Shown piece by piece: positions 45,191 to 57,177 of a stretch of DNA of 64,000 bases. How positions within the stretch are numbered: position 1 is the stretch's first letter; each line of letters begins with the position of its first letter. The DNA lies in assembly GCA_019915135.1 (NCBI GenBank), contig JAHLMK010000014.1, positions 806,001-870,000 on the forward strand. The letters run 5' to 3'. The DNA comes from Strobilurus pachycystidiatus (Eukaryota; Basidiomycota; Agaricomycetes; Agaricales; Physalacriaceae). The notes under the pieces are model-generated. The model saw nothing but the letters and a program-made list of their open reading frames with translations, ran no database searches and was not told the DNA's origin. The translations under genes were made by a program, and so were the position numbers.

Positions 45191-46298
45191 GATTGCGACT
45201 TTTCCGACATGTCCAATGCCCCCCTCGAAGGTAAGAAGTCCTTTAGACAAAGAACCATGGAGTGCATTACAGGGATTGATTGGTCACGCATTTGAAAGAG
45301 GAAACTGGGAAGATGTACATACACTGGCTTTGAGGTGAGCGATCTCTGCCAACGCCGCGACGGTTGAGACTTGAGAGAAGGGTCTGAGTAGGCTACTTCT
45401 CCTCTCGGTCTGTTCCCATGAAGCACTGTTGTGTTGGAGACATTTTAGTGAGAGGCCATTGTACGATCCGGATAAGAACAAGCGCTTACAGGCAGGGCTT
45501 TAACAACCGAGACCCCCGACGAAAGCGTAATAAGTTCGGCGAGACCGCCGCTGAGCGCTGATGCGCAGTACTTGCGTGATGCTTTGAGTGGCTCTTGACG
45601 GCGCTGTAGCTGGGGGGCTTCTTTTGATCCTATTGGTAGCCGTGCATTGTGCAAGAACCGAATCACAAATCAGAGATCGAGACGCCCGTAAGCAACCTCG
45701 CCGACGTCGACAGCGTTTGCTTTATTGTCAAGAAGCTCAAGGCAACGGTAAACCGGCCACTGGGAATGAAGTGGGTCGGAGAGGAAAAGCAATTCTGGGT
45801 CATCCCGCGAGCGCGTTCCGCCACCGTGTGGCCACTGGCAGGCAGGTGCATATCATCGTGAGCAAGCTAGTCGACTTCGCGATTAGACGAAATGTTACGG
45901 CAAGGTCGCGTCAGCTATATACGCGATAAAGACAATGATGCGGAAATCTGGAAGAAATCAGCAATGCACAGCGGGCCGCCTCCCCGACGTTGACGGCAAA
46001 CAGCGAGCGCGCCTTGCGATGAGTCGCCTTGATGCCTACGCGACGACAATACTGTAGTTCCGACAGTGAGAAATTCGGTTGAAGCAACGATAGGAAGCTC
46101 AGATCGCGGTGCAGTCGTCGGCATTGGATGGATGATTGTGGGTGGCCGTTGGCGCTAGTCCTGTCGTCGCCGAGGCGCGGATCCTGTGCAGAACGGCGAG
46201 GAACGTGACGGGCATGAAGGAGGAAGGCAAGCCAAAATTATTGATGCCGACGGCCCGAACAGTGAACATGACATGTTTGTCACCGCCCACGACGTTCT
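45191..46298. other. Unresolved region before the 2202-aa gene
   Basis: Several frames look partly coding: minus RRQEPLKASRKYCASALSGG.. at 45610-45500, minus WEQTERRSSLLRPFSQVSTVAAL at 45420-45340, and plus ETPVSNLADVDSVCFIVKKLK at 45690-45750. I could not join them into one gene. They may be relics. The promoter of the large gene should lie in the last few hundred bases. Confidence 0.35.
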
Positions 46299-49200
46299 AT
46301 GTCTTCAAAGGACGGCGAACACCGACGGGGGCCGCGCAAATTCTTCTCATTTGACTCTACGAAGAGCGCGTCGAGCCGCCGCACGCCGTCTGAATCCTCT
46401 ATCGACTCGCAGGCAGGGCCCAGCCGCGGCCATAGTAAATTCACGACCCTCTCGCAGCTGAACGAGGACGACAGCGAGCTCGGAGCGCCATGGACAAAGA
46501 CCGAGCTCGTTGAATCGCCGCTGGGATCGGAGAGCAACCCCTTCAACGACATCAATCGTCCCGCGAGCCCGAAGCCGCGTCCCCGCCCCAGCAAGCTTGA
46601 TCTCGTGGCCGCGGCGGCGGGCGAGACAGCGCAGACGTCGCCGTCGGTGGCGCGATGGAACACGGTCCGACAGCTGGTCCTGCCGTCCACGCCTCCTCCG
46701 CAGTCCTCATCCAAGCCATCCCGCATCGCCCACAAGCTCGGCTTCAAGCAGGTCGTGGACCACGCGCGCGAGGCCGCCGCCGGCGACACTCGCAGGTTTG
46801 CGCACGAGCTTCAAAAGGCGTGTTGGGCCACTCGCTACGGCGACCAGGCGGCCATCAACAGTCAGGGCTCGTCGCTGTCCCTCAACACTGCGGTCAGCAA
46901 CTTCAAAGGGCGGAGGACGTCGTTGCCGCCGCTAGCCGGCGCATCACTCAAGCACCTCTACCACGTTCTCCTACAGCACGCGTCGTCCGAGAGCCGCCAC
47001 CTTCCGGTTGAACCCCTCGTACTCTCGACGCTGCTCACGCCGTTCTTGACGCCGCGCAGCGAGGAGGAGCGATGGTTCGCGCTCGAGTCGTTTGAGATCA
47101 TTCGCAAGACATGGGGCGCGCCCGATGAGGTAAGTATGTGCGCCCCATATTGACGCTTACTGACATAATTTCAGTCTGCCGGAGTAGAACGTTGTATATG
47201 GTGCATCAAAGCGGCGCTCATCCCGCCCTCCCCGCTCCGGCTACGAGTCATGACCTGTCTATGGAACCTCACAGTGCCAACAGACTCGTATAGTGCCGTC
47301 TCCACTCCGTTAGGATTCCACACTCTCGTCCAAGGACTCTTCTCACTTCTTCCATGGTTTGAAACACATACCGAAGAAGCAAAGATGCTCAATCAAATCA
47401 TGTATCATGTTCGGACAGGCTCCTGTGGAGATTTGGACGACGTCGCCGTCGAGCAGGAGTACAACGCGATATTCATCGACGGAGACACCCAGCAGGCAGT
47501 GCGCGACGTGATGATTGTCGAAGCCCTTGGCAAGTGCATCGAAAACTCTTCAGAATCTGACAGGAAATGGCTACTCATGAATGCCATCGACCAATACTGG
47601 CCTGCTGGACCTCTCGATGCTTCACTACTATCGTTCTCCCCTTTACTTGCCTCGATCCATTCGCGAAAGCTCAGCAGCATGACACGTATATTCTGTTCGT
47701 TGCTCCAGTCTACGGCACCGGATAGCAACAGGCGTCTTAACGACTCCTTGATGCTAATCCGCATTATCCGGGACCGTGTCCTTCCTGAATCGACTGCCCT
47801 CACGACCGCCACTGTCCTTGAGGCCAAGCGAAATCTCGTCAAAGCCATCTTGATCATGATGACAGCGGAGGACGTCAACGATGTCGGACGTTGGTGTATC
47901 TCCACAATTCGACATTGGTATAGAGAAGGGGCAGACTGGAGACTGACGTTTGAGAAAGGGCTCAAGCATGTAGTACGTTACCATTGCGCATTACACTTCG
48001 CGTTCTCATCATCTTTGGCTCAGATTATGGAGAGCCCTTGGACTTCTGTAACACCGATACTCACAGCTTTGGTTCAAGTACTACCTCAAGAGGTTCGAAA
48101 GTCCGTCATGCCATTCATGTTACCTATCCTTAACGATGTGAGCTTTACTCTCGCCTCCTCAAATCTGAGTCTGACATCCCTTCAGCGCCTGGTCGACGAT
48201 GCCCCTCCCGTTCCCGACATGCCACTCACCTCCTTGTTTAACACTCTCTCCCGAACATATCCCCAAGTCTTCTACAAACCGCTTTTTTCTTGTGCAGCAT
48301 CCACTAAAGAGATATCGGTCGTCAATCACCTATGTGTCATTAACGCCATATCCCAGTTCCTGCCCGACTTCTGGACGCGCGATGCAGAGATGGTGTCGGT
48401 GGCTGTCATGAGTGACATAGGTGGGCCCGCTGGAAAGGACAAGGACGCTGAAGGGCATTGGGGCGTGGCGAGGGTGGGGCAATCTATATTGTTGTTGGAG
48501 ATGATCGGGAAAATTCAAGACATACGGCGTGAGCGGGAAGCCAATACGGTATGATTGTCTCGAAAACAGTGACTGAACTATCTCGCTCACGATCTTTCCA
48601 GATTGTGGACACTACTTTGGTCGAGATGCTGAAATTTGCTCATGAGCTGGAGGTCCGTTTGGGCGTCATGCTCCAGGCTCGGGTACGTTTGTCCAGCGGC
48701 TATCGGATCATTCAATTTGTTGAGGCCGACTTAGGAACGTAACAAATTAGTGCCTCCTTCGCAGAGACTACTCTTTTGCATCCTGTTTAGGGAGCTGCGG
48801 CTTTTCACCAAGTCGCTCAAAACGTAACATCCCATCGGCTCCAACATGTACTTGTCTCATATCCAGTACAGTGCCTCGTGGCTCCAGCAAATTGTGTCTT
48901 GGTTTGTCAGCTATCACAGTCACATCGACGAGGATTTCTTTCTCGATGAAGTGGAAACATCCATACAATTAGTCCAGAGTATCTATCTCATGGCTCAAGA
49001 CAGCGGTCGATTGCATAAGGTCTGCATGCTCCTTTTTTGAGTTTCGACAGCTAAATCCCAGGCCTTCACAGCAAAGACGGACCACAGCGATGCTTTCTTA
49101 TGCTCATGATCCCGCTCGGTCCTCCTCACTTGGAAACGGACCTGCTGCTCTTCCACGTCACAGTAGATTACTTGAGGCAATCTCCAAAGGTTACATTGCT

Positions 49201-52200
49201 CGAGCTATGAAGCTTCTTGTGACCGTCTCTCTTGCTCTGGGACGCGATGAGTTCAGGCAAATCGGACCGATCGTCTGGGAGCGCTATCTTGATGACGATG
49301 TAGATTCATCTGTACTTGCTTCAGTAAGATCTTCGCTCGCACCATGATACGATAATCCTTATTCAGCATTCAGGCTTGTTTCCTCATCATGCAATGCGGG
49401 GAGAAAGTTCCTGCTGACCTTCAAGCTACCATAGAAGTCGAGCTCGGCAGGTAAGATCTTGCTTTCAATCCTGGTCTATCGTAATGACATGTACTTTTCG
49501 GCAGTCTGGATCGCAACACGAAGCTCAAGGCAATCTCTCGTATAAGCACCTTATCCAATTGGCGTTTCCAGATCGCGAATCAACTCATTGTCGTCGACCG
49601 GTCCCGACGACCATTCAAACTCGCTCGACCTCCCCTGCCGTTCATTGCTACCGATATGGGTACCAGCCAGTACGTTCGCAGAGATGATCCCTCAGATTTG
49701 AAGGACAGCCTACCAGCCGAGATGCGGAAACGTCTGGCAGAAATTGGCTGGGTTGACGAAGATGCACCTGTCAATCGTCAGATGGAACGAGTTAGGACGC
49801 CATTTTCACTCCTCGCCGTGCAACAGTTGGATCGCTTAGACGCAAAGCCAAGCTTCCCGTCCTCTCCCACTGCCAGCCCGATGGCATCTCCGCATAGAGG
49901 TTCGCCGATGACCGGTGACGTGCCCGATGAAGTATCCCTCCTGCGACGTAACTCGAGCACAGGCGGACCCATGTACGGCGTGAAACGTCGGGCGGTCTTC
50001 GTTTCATCAGTGGCACGAATCTTTCCCATGCTCGCATCCATGGTTTTTGATGACGATTTCGCCGTTGCGCATGTTGCTCGAGCCACCGTCATTGACCTGA
50101 TGCGCAACGATCCATCTCTGTTAACACGGCCCGTTCTTGACCTTCTGGCGGACGAAACCAAGGACGTACCTATGGCAATCTCGTCCTTCCGTGCCTTCCT
50201 TCATGTCCGGAATACGATCCCTCCTTCGATGGCACATCATATCTTCAACTACCTCACCGGCTTCTTGAAAGACAATGCCAAGAACGCAACTACTGAGGAG
50301 GCGTTATATGAGTACTCGTATATCATTCCCATCCTTGCTCGGTTAGTTCCCCAAGTCAGCGAACTATCCCTGAGGGACTTCCGTCGAGCAAAGGTAGACA
50401 TGTACTTCATACCATCCGGTCCATTGCTCTTTCCTCCCACCGCCATAAACCCGTATATGTTCCCGTCGAGTTTGGGTCGATCCAAAAATCCGTTCGACGA
50501 CCTGCCAGGGCGTCTAATCGCTATCACGATGATTCGGATTTCCCAGAACCTGCTGTTCTTGGACATGTTGAAGAAGAACCCTCAGGACGTTCAGTTGGTG
50601 CGCAAAAGCATGACGAAGCTCGTTCTGCCTTCTTGGGAGGTTAATCTGGAGGCGCCGGCCCTCGACGTCAAGGACTACATTCCTCGCAAATCGGCGTCGG
50701 CGAATGTTAGTGATGGAGATTGGAAATTGAACGGGATGTCTGTCTTGCTATCCCGCAGCTACCTGCCTCTGGTTGCGCAGATCTTCCGCTCGATGCCCCG
50801 GCATCTGAATGATCGAAGCGAGCTGGCCGTTCTGTTGGATGGGGTCAATCGAATTCTGCTGGTGCATGGAAACGACATTGGCATCGTTAGCCAAGCTCTT
50901 ATCGGTATGTTGGTTTTTTCTTTTCTTGCAACACTTTTTCACGGTCTGGGTAGCGCTCATGGTTGCTAGCATTCGGTTCCATCGTCTGTTCATCTCGAGG
51001 GGTGGCTACACTCTCTTCATGCCTGCAGTCGTGAAAGTGTACACAGAGGCGGAGACACACACCGGTATCCGATCTGCAATCGAGTATGCTCTCAATCGCT
51101 TCTTCGCGCATCATAAAGAGGCGTTTGTCTATCAGAGTCTGGATGTCCTGGCGCACATCATCTCCTTACCTGAAGCCGATGCTCCTTGGATCGCCAAGAA
51201 TGTATTCGGCCTCTTCTCAAGCCTGAAGCGAGGTGCTCCGCCTTCGCAAGATGCTGCCGGTATTCACAACGCGAACAAGCTACAAGAGCGAGAGGCCCTC
51301 CTGGTCACCACCGCCGAGGAAAAGCCTCAGACCTTCCTGGCGTCGTTACGTGGTGGGAAGAACAACATCACTGTCGACCTTCCACTGCCAGATGAGTACG
51401 AAACCAAACGGCTCAGCGTTGACAACTTCGTTCGGCTCTTTCTGACGGTCATCGCTCATGATCTTACCATTGTTCGGTCGGAGCGATTTATGTGCTTTCT
51501 TGCCTACCTTGCTCCCCACCTATACCATGCCTCGTCCTCCTCCCGCGCAGTGCTACAAGAAGGCATCGAAGCATTGGGGTCCGTCCTTCTTCGGGGCACT
51601 CCAAAGACGAAGCCCGATGGATCTAATGCTCGACCAGCGGAGGATGTGCCACAAGACGCTGTTATGGACGAAATCTTGGACCACCAGTTGAACGAAAAAT
51701 CGAAGACGCCCAGCGATTTTGTGTCCATGCGACTGCACTATCTGTCACTTGTGACCGAGTTCACCCGTGCGGGAGGGCAGCTGTCTACGCAGGCCTCTCA
51801 TAGAACTATCGAGCTTGTCAAGACTGTTCTTCGAGAAGCCAGCACGCCTCGTATCAATGATGCCGTTTCGGCATTCGTGGTAGACTATGCGAAGACGTCT
51901 TATACGCAAGAGAGCAACCGAAGCATCAAAGCCCTCGTCTCTTTCCTTAGCGATCTGGTGCCAGTCATCCACTCCCACGCCTTGACCATCGATTTCTCTG
52001 GTGTGTTTGAAGTCATCACGGATCTCTGCACCAATCCTACCTACGCCAGCGAACCACTATTCTCACAACTAGTCGTGTCTCAGATATGTGCCGCCGGACT
52101 GACTGCTTGTCATTCGGCAGTGTCGCAGAAGATTCTGTTCACGCTACCATGCCGAACGTCGCTGATTCGACTTCTGAGTCAGGCGGTGTTTCTGTACGGC

Positions 52201-53439
52201 GCTGATGTCTTTTTGGAGATTGAGAGGTTTGCCCCAAACCACGAGTACTTGGTGGGGATAGTCCTACCGCTTGCCCTTGGGCTCAGAACAACGGCGGATT
52301 TGGATCGGGATGCTCGACGTCCAGAACCATGGCATCGCGACGCTCATCAGCGTGCATGGGTTCGCCTATTGGCGTACACATTGGGAGCCTGTCAGCGACC
52401 TCGTCGCTCTGTGGGCGATGCTGCCCAACCAGAACGCTCCAAGTCCCGCGACCGGTCTTCTTTTGACAGGAAAGAACGCCTTTTTACCCTCGTCACGGCC
52501 TTGCAGGTGCTCAAGGTGGTTATTGTCCGCGGAGAGAGGGATTTGTCTCTCTGCCTACCCGATGCATGGCTGCGGATTGCCAGCTTCTTGCGGATGGTGT
52601 TGGCTGATGGGAATGGGGACTTCACTTTCGGGCATAATGACTACTCCCCCTCTCCGTCGCCGACTCCGTCTCCACGCGCAAGCGGCCAGTTCGACTTTTC
52701 TCAAATGTCACCATCGATGTCCACATTTCCAGGCATGACCCAGCAGCGCGCATTCCACAACCCTCGTGTCATTGACTATTGTCTGTGGTCGGTTCTGGAA
52801 CTGTTGTGTGCGTTCCGTACGCCGCTTGCCCTACAACTGCGGCTTTTCACGAAGGAGAAGGTTTTCACCCTCGATGGCCAACTGCGCACGCACCATAGAC
52901 CGTCACTGGCAGGGTCTCGTCCTGCTTCATCCATATTTTCCAAGCCCAGGAGGCGCCAGTCCTTCGTTCCCTCCCCAGAGAGTTCACCTCGCATACGACC
53001 ATCGGGATCCTGGGATCCGGAGCCTAACCGGTTCATCTCTTTGGAACCTCGGCTCTCACCTCTAATACCCAACTCCGCACCGCGCATCATCCACCTTGGA
53101 CCGAGCGCAGATAACACCTTCCGGAGGTCCCTCTCGCCTCTCTCGAACTTCTCTGCTTCGGCGCAAGCCAAGTCGACGAAGGTGAAGTCGATGTCGCTCA
53201 TCAAGGCAACGTATAGACGCATTCGGCTCGTCCAGATCTGTTTGGGGTACCAATCGATGATTCTGCCGTGGCCGGGTGGAGAGGCAGATGCAGAGGAACC
53301 GCCTCCGACTACTTGGACGGCGCAGCGGGCTTTGAGGGAGATCACCGGGGAGACAAGACAGCTGTTGGAGGAATTTGAGGAGTCGTTTGAGATGGAGGGT
53401 CGGGAGACTGGATTCATCGATGCGGACCCGTTTGCATGA
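46299..53439 (+). CDS. Very large helical-repeat-type protein, 2202 aa
   Basis: Eleven exons: 46299-47129, 47175-47972, 48024-48137, 48186-48548, 48602-48682, 48765-48823, 48872-49019, 49072-49323, 49374-49450, 49505-50904, 50954-53439; 6609 coding bases in register. Residues 1-150 are Ser/Pro-rich. From about 160 the sequence is a run of amphipathic helix pairs of ARM/HEAT character (LRLRVMTCLWNL.., LTALVQVLPQEVRKSVMPFML.., RRAVFVSSVARIFPMLASMVF..). Residues about 1950-2130 are Ser/Pro-rich again and the end is acidic (LEEFEESFEMEGRE). Size and layout fit two conserved fungal families, UNC80-like and PAG1/Furry-like scaffold proteins; I cannot choose between them by eye. Either points to a cell-cortex scaffold or morphogenesis role. 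No pore, kinase or membrane segment is seen. Exon joins at 48823/48872 and 49019/49072 used the second of two nearby acceptors to keep frame. Confidence 0.85.
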
Positions 53440-53462
53440 AACAGTGCGATTGAAACGCTAGC

Positions 53463-53499
53463 GGTGGTGGTGGTGGTGGTGGTGGTGGTGGTGGTGGTG
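53463..53499 (+). repeat. (GGT)12 microsatellite
   Basis: About twelve uninterrupted GGT/TGG units, 24 bases after the stop codon of the large gene, in its 3' UTR. Confidence 0.95.
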
Positions 53500-54445
53500 A
53501 GGAACTGCCCGTGCTTGATTAGATCAGGTACTAACTTTGGAGCCTGTTCAGTGTTCAGCACCATGATTCCGCTGGCCTAGGCACCCGCATCCGCATCTGC
53601 TGTATGGCTGTGCCAGCATCCATGACGGTGCCTGGACCAACCGCGAGCTGGCAATCCTCCCTTCGAGCAAACACGGTCCAAGCCATCCGTGTAGGGCTTT
53701 TGCATCCAGTGATTGGGTTACGCATGGAACGGTCCCTTATTGCCTTCTGCATGTATTAGACGACGGCTAAAGTCATATATATCATCGTATCCTGTGGTTC
53801 AACTGATGCAAGAACCTTTCGTCTAAGTTCCAACTCCACGACGGATACAAATGCGGATGCGGATGTCGGCGGGAACCTGGCCGAACATGCTCTTTTCTTA
53901 TCATAGGGCTTTCACTGCATTGGATCGTATGACTGCTGTATGCACGATACGGAAGGCTATACTGATCCATCTGTCAAATCATACGAAGCAACATTCGAGA
54001 AAGTGTTTGACTCGACCGCTTTCTTGATTGCAGTTTAAGATTGTGGTGGCGTCGTACTTCAGCCCAGAGTGGCACCACGGCTATGTTCCCGGTCAACAAG
54101 CATCACTGTGCGCGGCCTGGACGATTGCAATCTAGCCTTGTCCGCCATCTTATTGTGGTTTGTTCCGAGTTCTCCGTCGACATCAATGTTCCGAGATCTT
54201 ATCATCTATGAACATAGTTTGTCGCCAGGCACTATGATGCCATGTCTAATTGTAACGCTAGCAGCTCGTGTACTCGCCTCAACCGACGCGTCCCGTCACG
54301 AGGAAGACCGGTTTTCAGCAGGGCTAGATCAGTTGGCCATGGTCGGTTTTCCATAGCGGGAGACTGCGTGGCGGTGAACAAAACGGTATAAGAGATATGC
54401 AGCGTTCTGCCCAACGGATAAGATCATTGTCGCGTTCACTACAAG
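53500..54445. other. Intergenic region, no gene recognised
   Basis: Small frames on both strands without motifs. Near 53580-53620 and 53840-53870 there are CCGCATCCGCATC-type short repeats in opposite orientation. Confidence 0.5.
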
Positions 54446-54922
54446 ATGTGCTGCCTTCGCCAGTACGTTCCATCTCATAGCGGACGCCGGAGACTAACAA
54501 GTCAACATTATTGCAGAGTTTGCAATATCTATTTGAAGTGCGGACACAAAGAGACATTGGTATGTACTGAACTCCTACCCATTGGCCATTCGAATCTGAC
54601 GGAAAATTCATTATATAGCCCGACGACTTTGTGTGTACACCTCTTCCTCGCCCATCGCGTAACACTGACCTGAAGTGCGAAGATCTACTGTGAACGATCC
54701 GATTGTCGCTTCAGCCCCTTCCACCCGGCTTCGTGCAAGCAGCCAGAGTGTCGCCGAAGATGCTGGCAGACGTGCGTTATTTCTATACGCCTAGTCATGT
54801 AAAAGCTCACCGTATATTGCAGTAAACGTTATCCTGAACAGTATAGTCCCCAGCTGAACGCGTATTGCCACGCGTGTCGCGCTGCTCGAGGAGAGTCCTC
54901 GCGCGGCTGGTCATCTAACTAG
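54446..54922 (+). CDS. Small Cys-rich protein (89 aa) in five tiny exons
   Basis: Exons 54446-54462, 54517-54559, 54619-54632, 54676-54771 and 54823-54922; the 14-base third exon encodes only PDDF and part of one codon. The joined product begins MCCLRQVCNIYLKCGHKETL and continues KIYCERSDCRFSPFHPASC, CRRRCWQTKRYPEQYSPQ and NAYCHACRAARG, ending SSN. It has about a dozen Cys plus His in pairs, suggesting zinc binding. The order C-x-x-Y-x-x-C-G-H, D-C-x-F-S-x-x-H-P, C-W-Q, Y-P-x-Q-Y and C-x-x-C matches a family of short uncharacterised proteins that I know to be abundant in agaricomycete genomes. No signal peptide. Function unknown. All frames fit, but such small exons make gene prediction easy to miss. 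Confidence 0.75.
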
Positions 54923-54954
54923 TGGAGTAGGAGGTCCTGGCGCAGGAGAGAGGT

Positions 54955-55090
54955 TATTCGGACTTCGTGTTTGATCATAGCATAAATTATCGTAGATTGC
55001 ATAGGTTAGGGTTTACGGAGAAAGAGGTGCACTCGGACTTCGTCGTAGCATAAATTATGGTGCATTGTAACTTATAGGACAGGGTTCACG
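54955..55090 (+). repeat. Imperfect direct repeat of about 60 bases
   Basis: Two units (about 54955-55020 and 55021-55090) share CGGACTTCGT, AGCATAAATTAT and AGGGTT-type blocks in the same order. Downstream of the small Cys-rich gene and of the convergent Crh gene. Confidence 0.65.
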
Positions 55091-55197
55091 CTTTTATCAG
55101 ATGCGTTCATTTTCTCAGTGATCCGTTCCAATAGTTATATGGACCAGGTATCTTATTATTCCAAGATGTAGGGTATATGTAGAGTCCACTGATATGA

Positions 55198-56556
55198 TCA
55201 TGCAAAATGAGCCAACAACGCCACAACACCCAACGCCACAGTCCACACGCCGTTCAGCGCCACCATCTCCCCGCGCATCGCACCCGCGCCGTTCAAGAGC
55301 GTCGACGCGTTCGTGAACGCAATCTCCGGCGTATCCGCCGTGGTATTCGCACCGTACGCGTACGACGTCATATTCACGCCCGGCGCCTGCGGGTCGCCAC
55401 ACTTGATGTCCACGCTCTTCACGAGCGCGTAGAAGTGCCCCGCGGAGACGTAGTCCGGATCGCTCCAGTCGATCATCCCGCCCGCCCAGTCGATGGTCCC
55501 CGCTGCGCTGGAGTTGATGCCCGCGGGCCAGAGGCTGAGCTGCACGCGGGACGGCGTGGAAGGGTACATGCTCACGCCGTCCTGGAGCGTGTCCGACGCC
55601 TTGATGGTGCGGACGACGTTGCCGTCGATGGAGAACGTGAGCGCGTCGGGCTGCCAGTCGATGGTGTAGTCGTGGTAGTTGCTGTACGTATCGGTGAGGT
55701 CCTTCTCTGTGGTGCCGTGCGTGGTGTCGGTGGGGATAACGCCCTGCCAGAAGTAGTTCGTCTGCGCTTCGGACGTGGCCGTGCCGGGGAATTCCCAGTC
55801 GATTTCGTCCTTGATGTCGCTCATCGTTATGAACGCGGTGACGACGCCGCTCCAGCGTCCGGTTTTGAGGGAGGCGGTGACGGTGCCATAGTGCAGATAA
55901 CGCGTTGACGAAAGGCGCGTTCCGCCGTTGTCTTCGGTCAGAATAAGAGCCAATTCTCCGCCGGACGAGTTGGTGTTGAAGACGCTTCCCTTGTCGATGA
56001 CCCAGTCTTTGAAAGGGTTGGTAGTCAATTCTGGAGAGTGGCTTTTGATTCACCATAAGCTGAGGCATTTCCGTCGAAATAAGTCGCGTTGCTCAGAATT
56101 CTCGAATTGTCCGCAAAGGTATGCTAGACCAGGCTTGGGTATCACTTCGAGCCATCGGGCTAGGGGAGGCACACACCGTTGCATCCTCGCAGATCGGATT
56201 TGACCTGCACGAAGTAAGCGAGTACGAATGAAGGGGGTTGCAGCCGCCCAAGCAATACTATTCCAAAGTTAGCACCTCTGCCAATTGATTGATTCGCATC
56301 GCTCACGTTATCGTTCCCGCAAAATCCATATTCGCCTGCAAATCATGATATCATGGCTCGTCCACTGTGAGAGTGCGGGCTTGCTTACTGCAGCAGGGCG
56401 CGGAGGCGGGGCAGGCGGTAGTGGCGTTGCTAGGATACGCACGCGGTCAGCGAGAGGGCGGGCCAACGTGGAGAGAGGCGCGTACCAGGTTGCTCCACCG
56501 CGAACAGCCGTTACGAAGAGAGCGGATAGCACTGCGACCACCAGGGCGGAGTGCAT
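55198..56556 (-). CDS. Crh-type GH16 cell-wall transglycosylase, GPI-anchored
   Basis: Six exons on the minus strand: 56556-56486, 56429-56389, 56335-56307, 56257-56177, 56123-56054, 56006-55198; 366 aa. Residues 1-20 form a signal peptide (MHSALVVAVLSALFVTAVRG). A Cys-rich module follows, with CNATTACPASAPCCSEYGFCG and YCLGGCNP, like the chitin-binding-type region of Crh proteins. The GH16 domain holds GGELALILTEDNGG, STRYLHYGTVTASLKTGRWSGVVTAF and the catalytic ExDxE as DEIDWEFPG (nucleophile and acid/base Glu both present), then NYFWQG and HDYTIDWQPDALTFSIDG. The C-terminus is hydrophobic (VWTVALGVVALLAHFA), a GPI signal. Crh enzymes cut chitin and join it to beta-glucan in the wall. The exon 1-5 reconstruction is supported by the cysteine pattern and by SNATYFDGNASAYDWVIDKGS across the last splice. 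Confidence 0.9.
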
Positions 56557-57177
56557 TGTTAGAGAGCGACGAGGGTGATGAAGGTATTGGAGAAATAAGC
56601 CACGAGGTCGGCGAGGAACCAGACGGATAGGTACCCCCGTGCTTATTTAGCATTATTTACTCAATATATTTGCCAAGCTTGCTGTTCTTCTGTCCAAGAG
56701 CTGCCCAGAAAAACCAATGAATTATTGTGGTAGTAGTGCTATTGAGCTTATAAGTAGCAGCTCGAGGCCCTCAGGCGAACCTTTGATGGGCTTAGACTCA
56801 AAAGATTCCCGTCCTTGATCGCACATGAACTTCCACCATCCCATTGCAAAGCTCAAAAAGTAGATCGCATATCTGCGGGCTAGGATGTGCACCATGGACT
56901 TCTTCCGTGACCTCAAGGCCCCAGCGACCTCGACATACACCGGCTTCAAGTTCGGTCCTCCAACTTTAGATCAAAGTACAGAACGCTTCGATTGCGACCA
57001 TTGACGCGTTTGTCCTGTACAGATTCGCAAGCAGGTCCATTCAGGACTTGAGCCAGGGATCCAATTGGACTGTGCTCTGCACAATGCGTGAACATATGCA
57101 CATCATCCAATTCTTTGAACCTTACCGTCTTGCCTCCGCGAAGTCGCATGCCCAACTTCCCCTCTTGTCCTCAATCC
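56557..57177. other. Intergenic region, no gene recognised
   Basis: A short plus-strand frame at 56893 (MDFFRDLKAPATSTYTGF.., 37 codons) looks faintly coding but I could not extend it. Otherwise nothing beyond the Crh promoter and the elp6 3' end. Confidence 0.45.

Noticed and set aside
42720..45200. Perfect terminal inverted repeats for the block
   Set aside because: The two clusters share short motifs in opposite sense, but I could not align them end to end, so no element boundary is claimed.
45500..45666. Possible mitochondrial-carrier-like fragment (GGLAELITL..VVK)
   Set aside because: The resemblance to the GxxAE..PxDxxK signature lacks the Pro and Asp, and no neighbouring helices or splice sites extend it.
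53464..53500. Poly-Thr or poly-Gly/Val peptide from the GGT repeat
   Set aside because: It lies after the stop codon of the large gene; the minus frame with a Thr run is a microsatellite artefact.
55115..56068. Long Arg/His-rich frame antiparallel and shifted to the Crh gene
   Set aside because: It is a shadow of the GC-rich Crh coding sequence; composition (runs of R and H) and lack of motifs mark it as non-coding.
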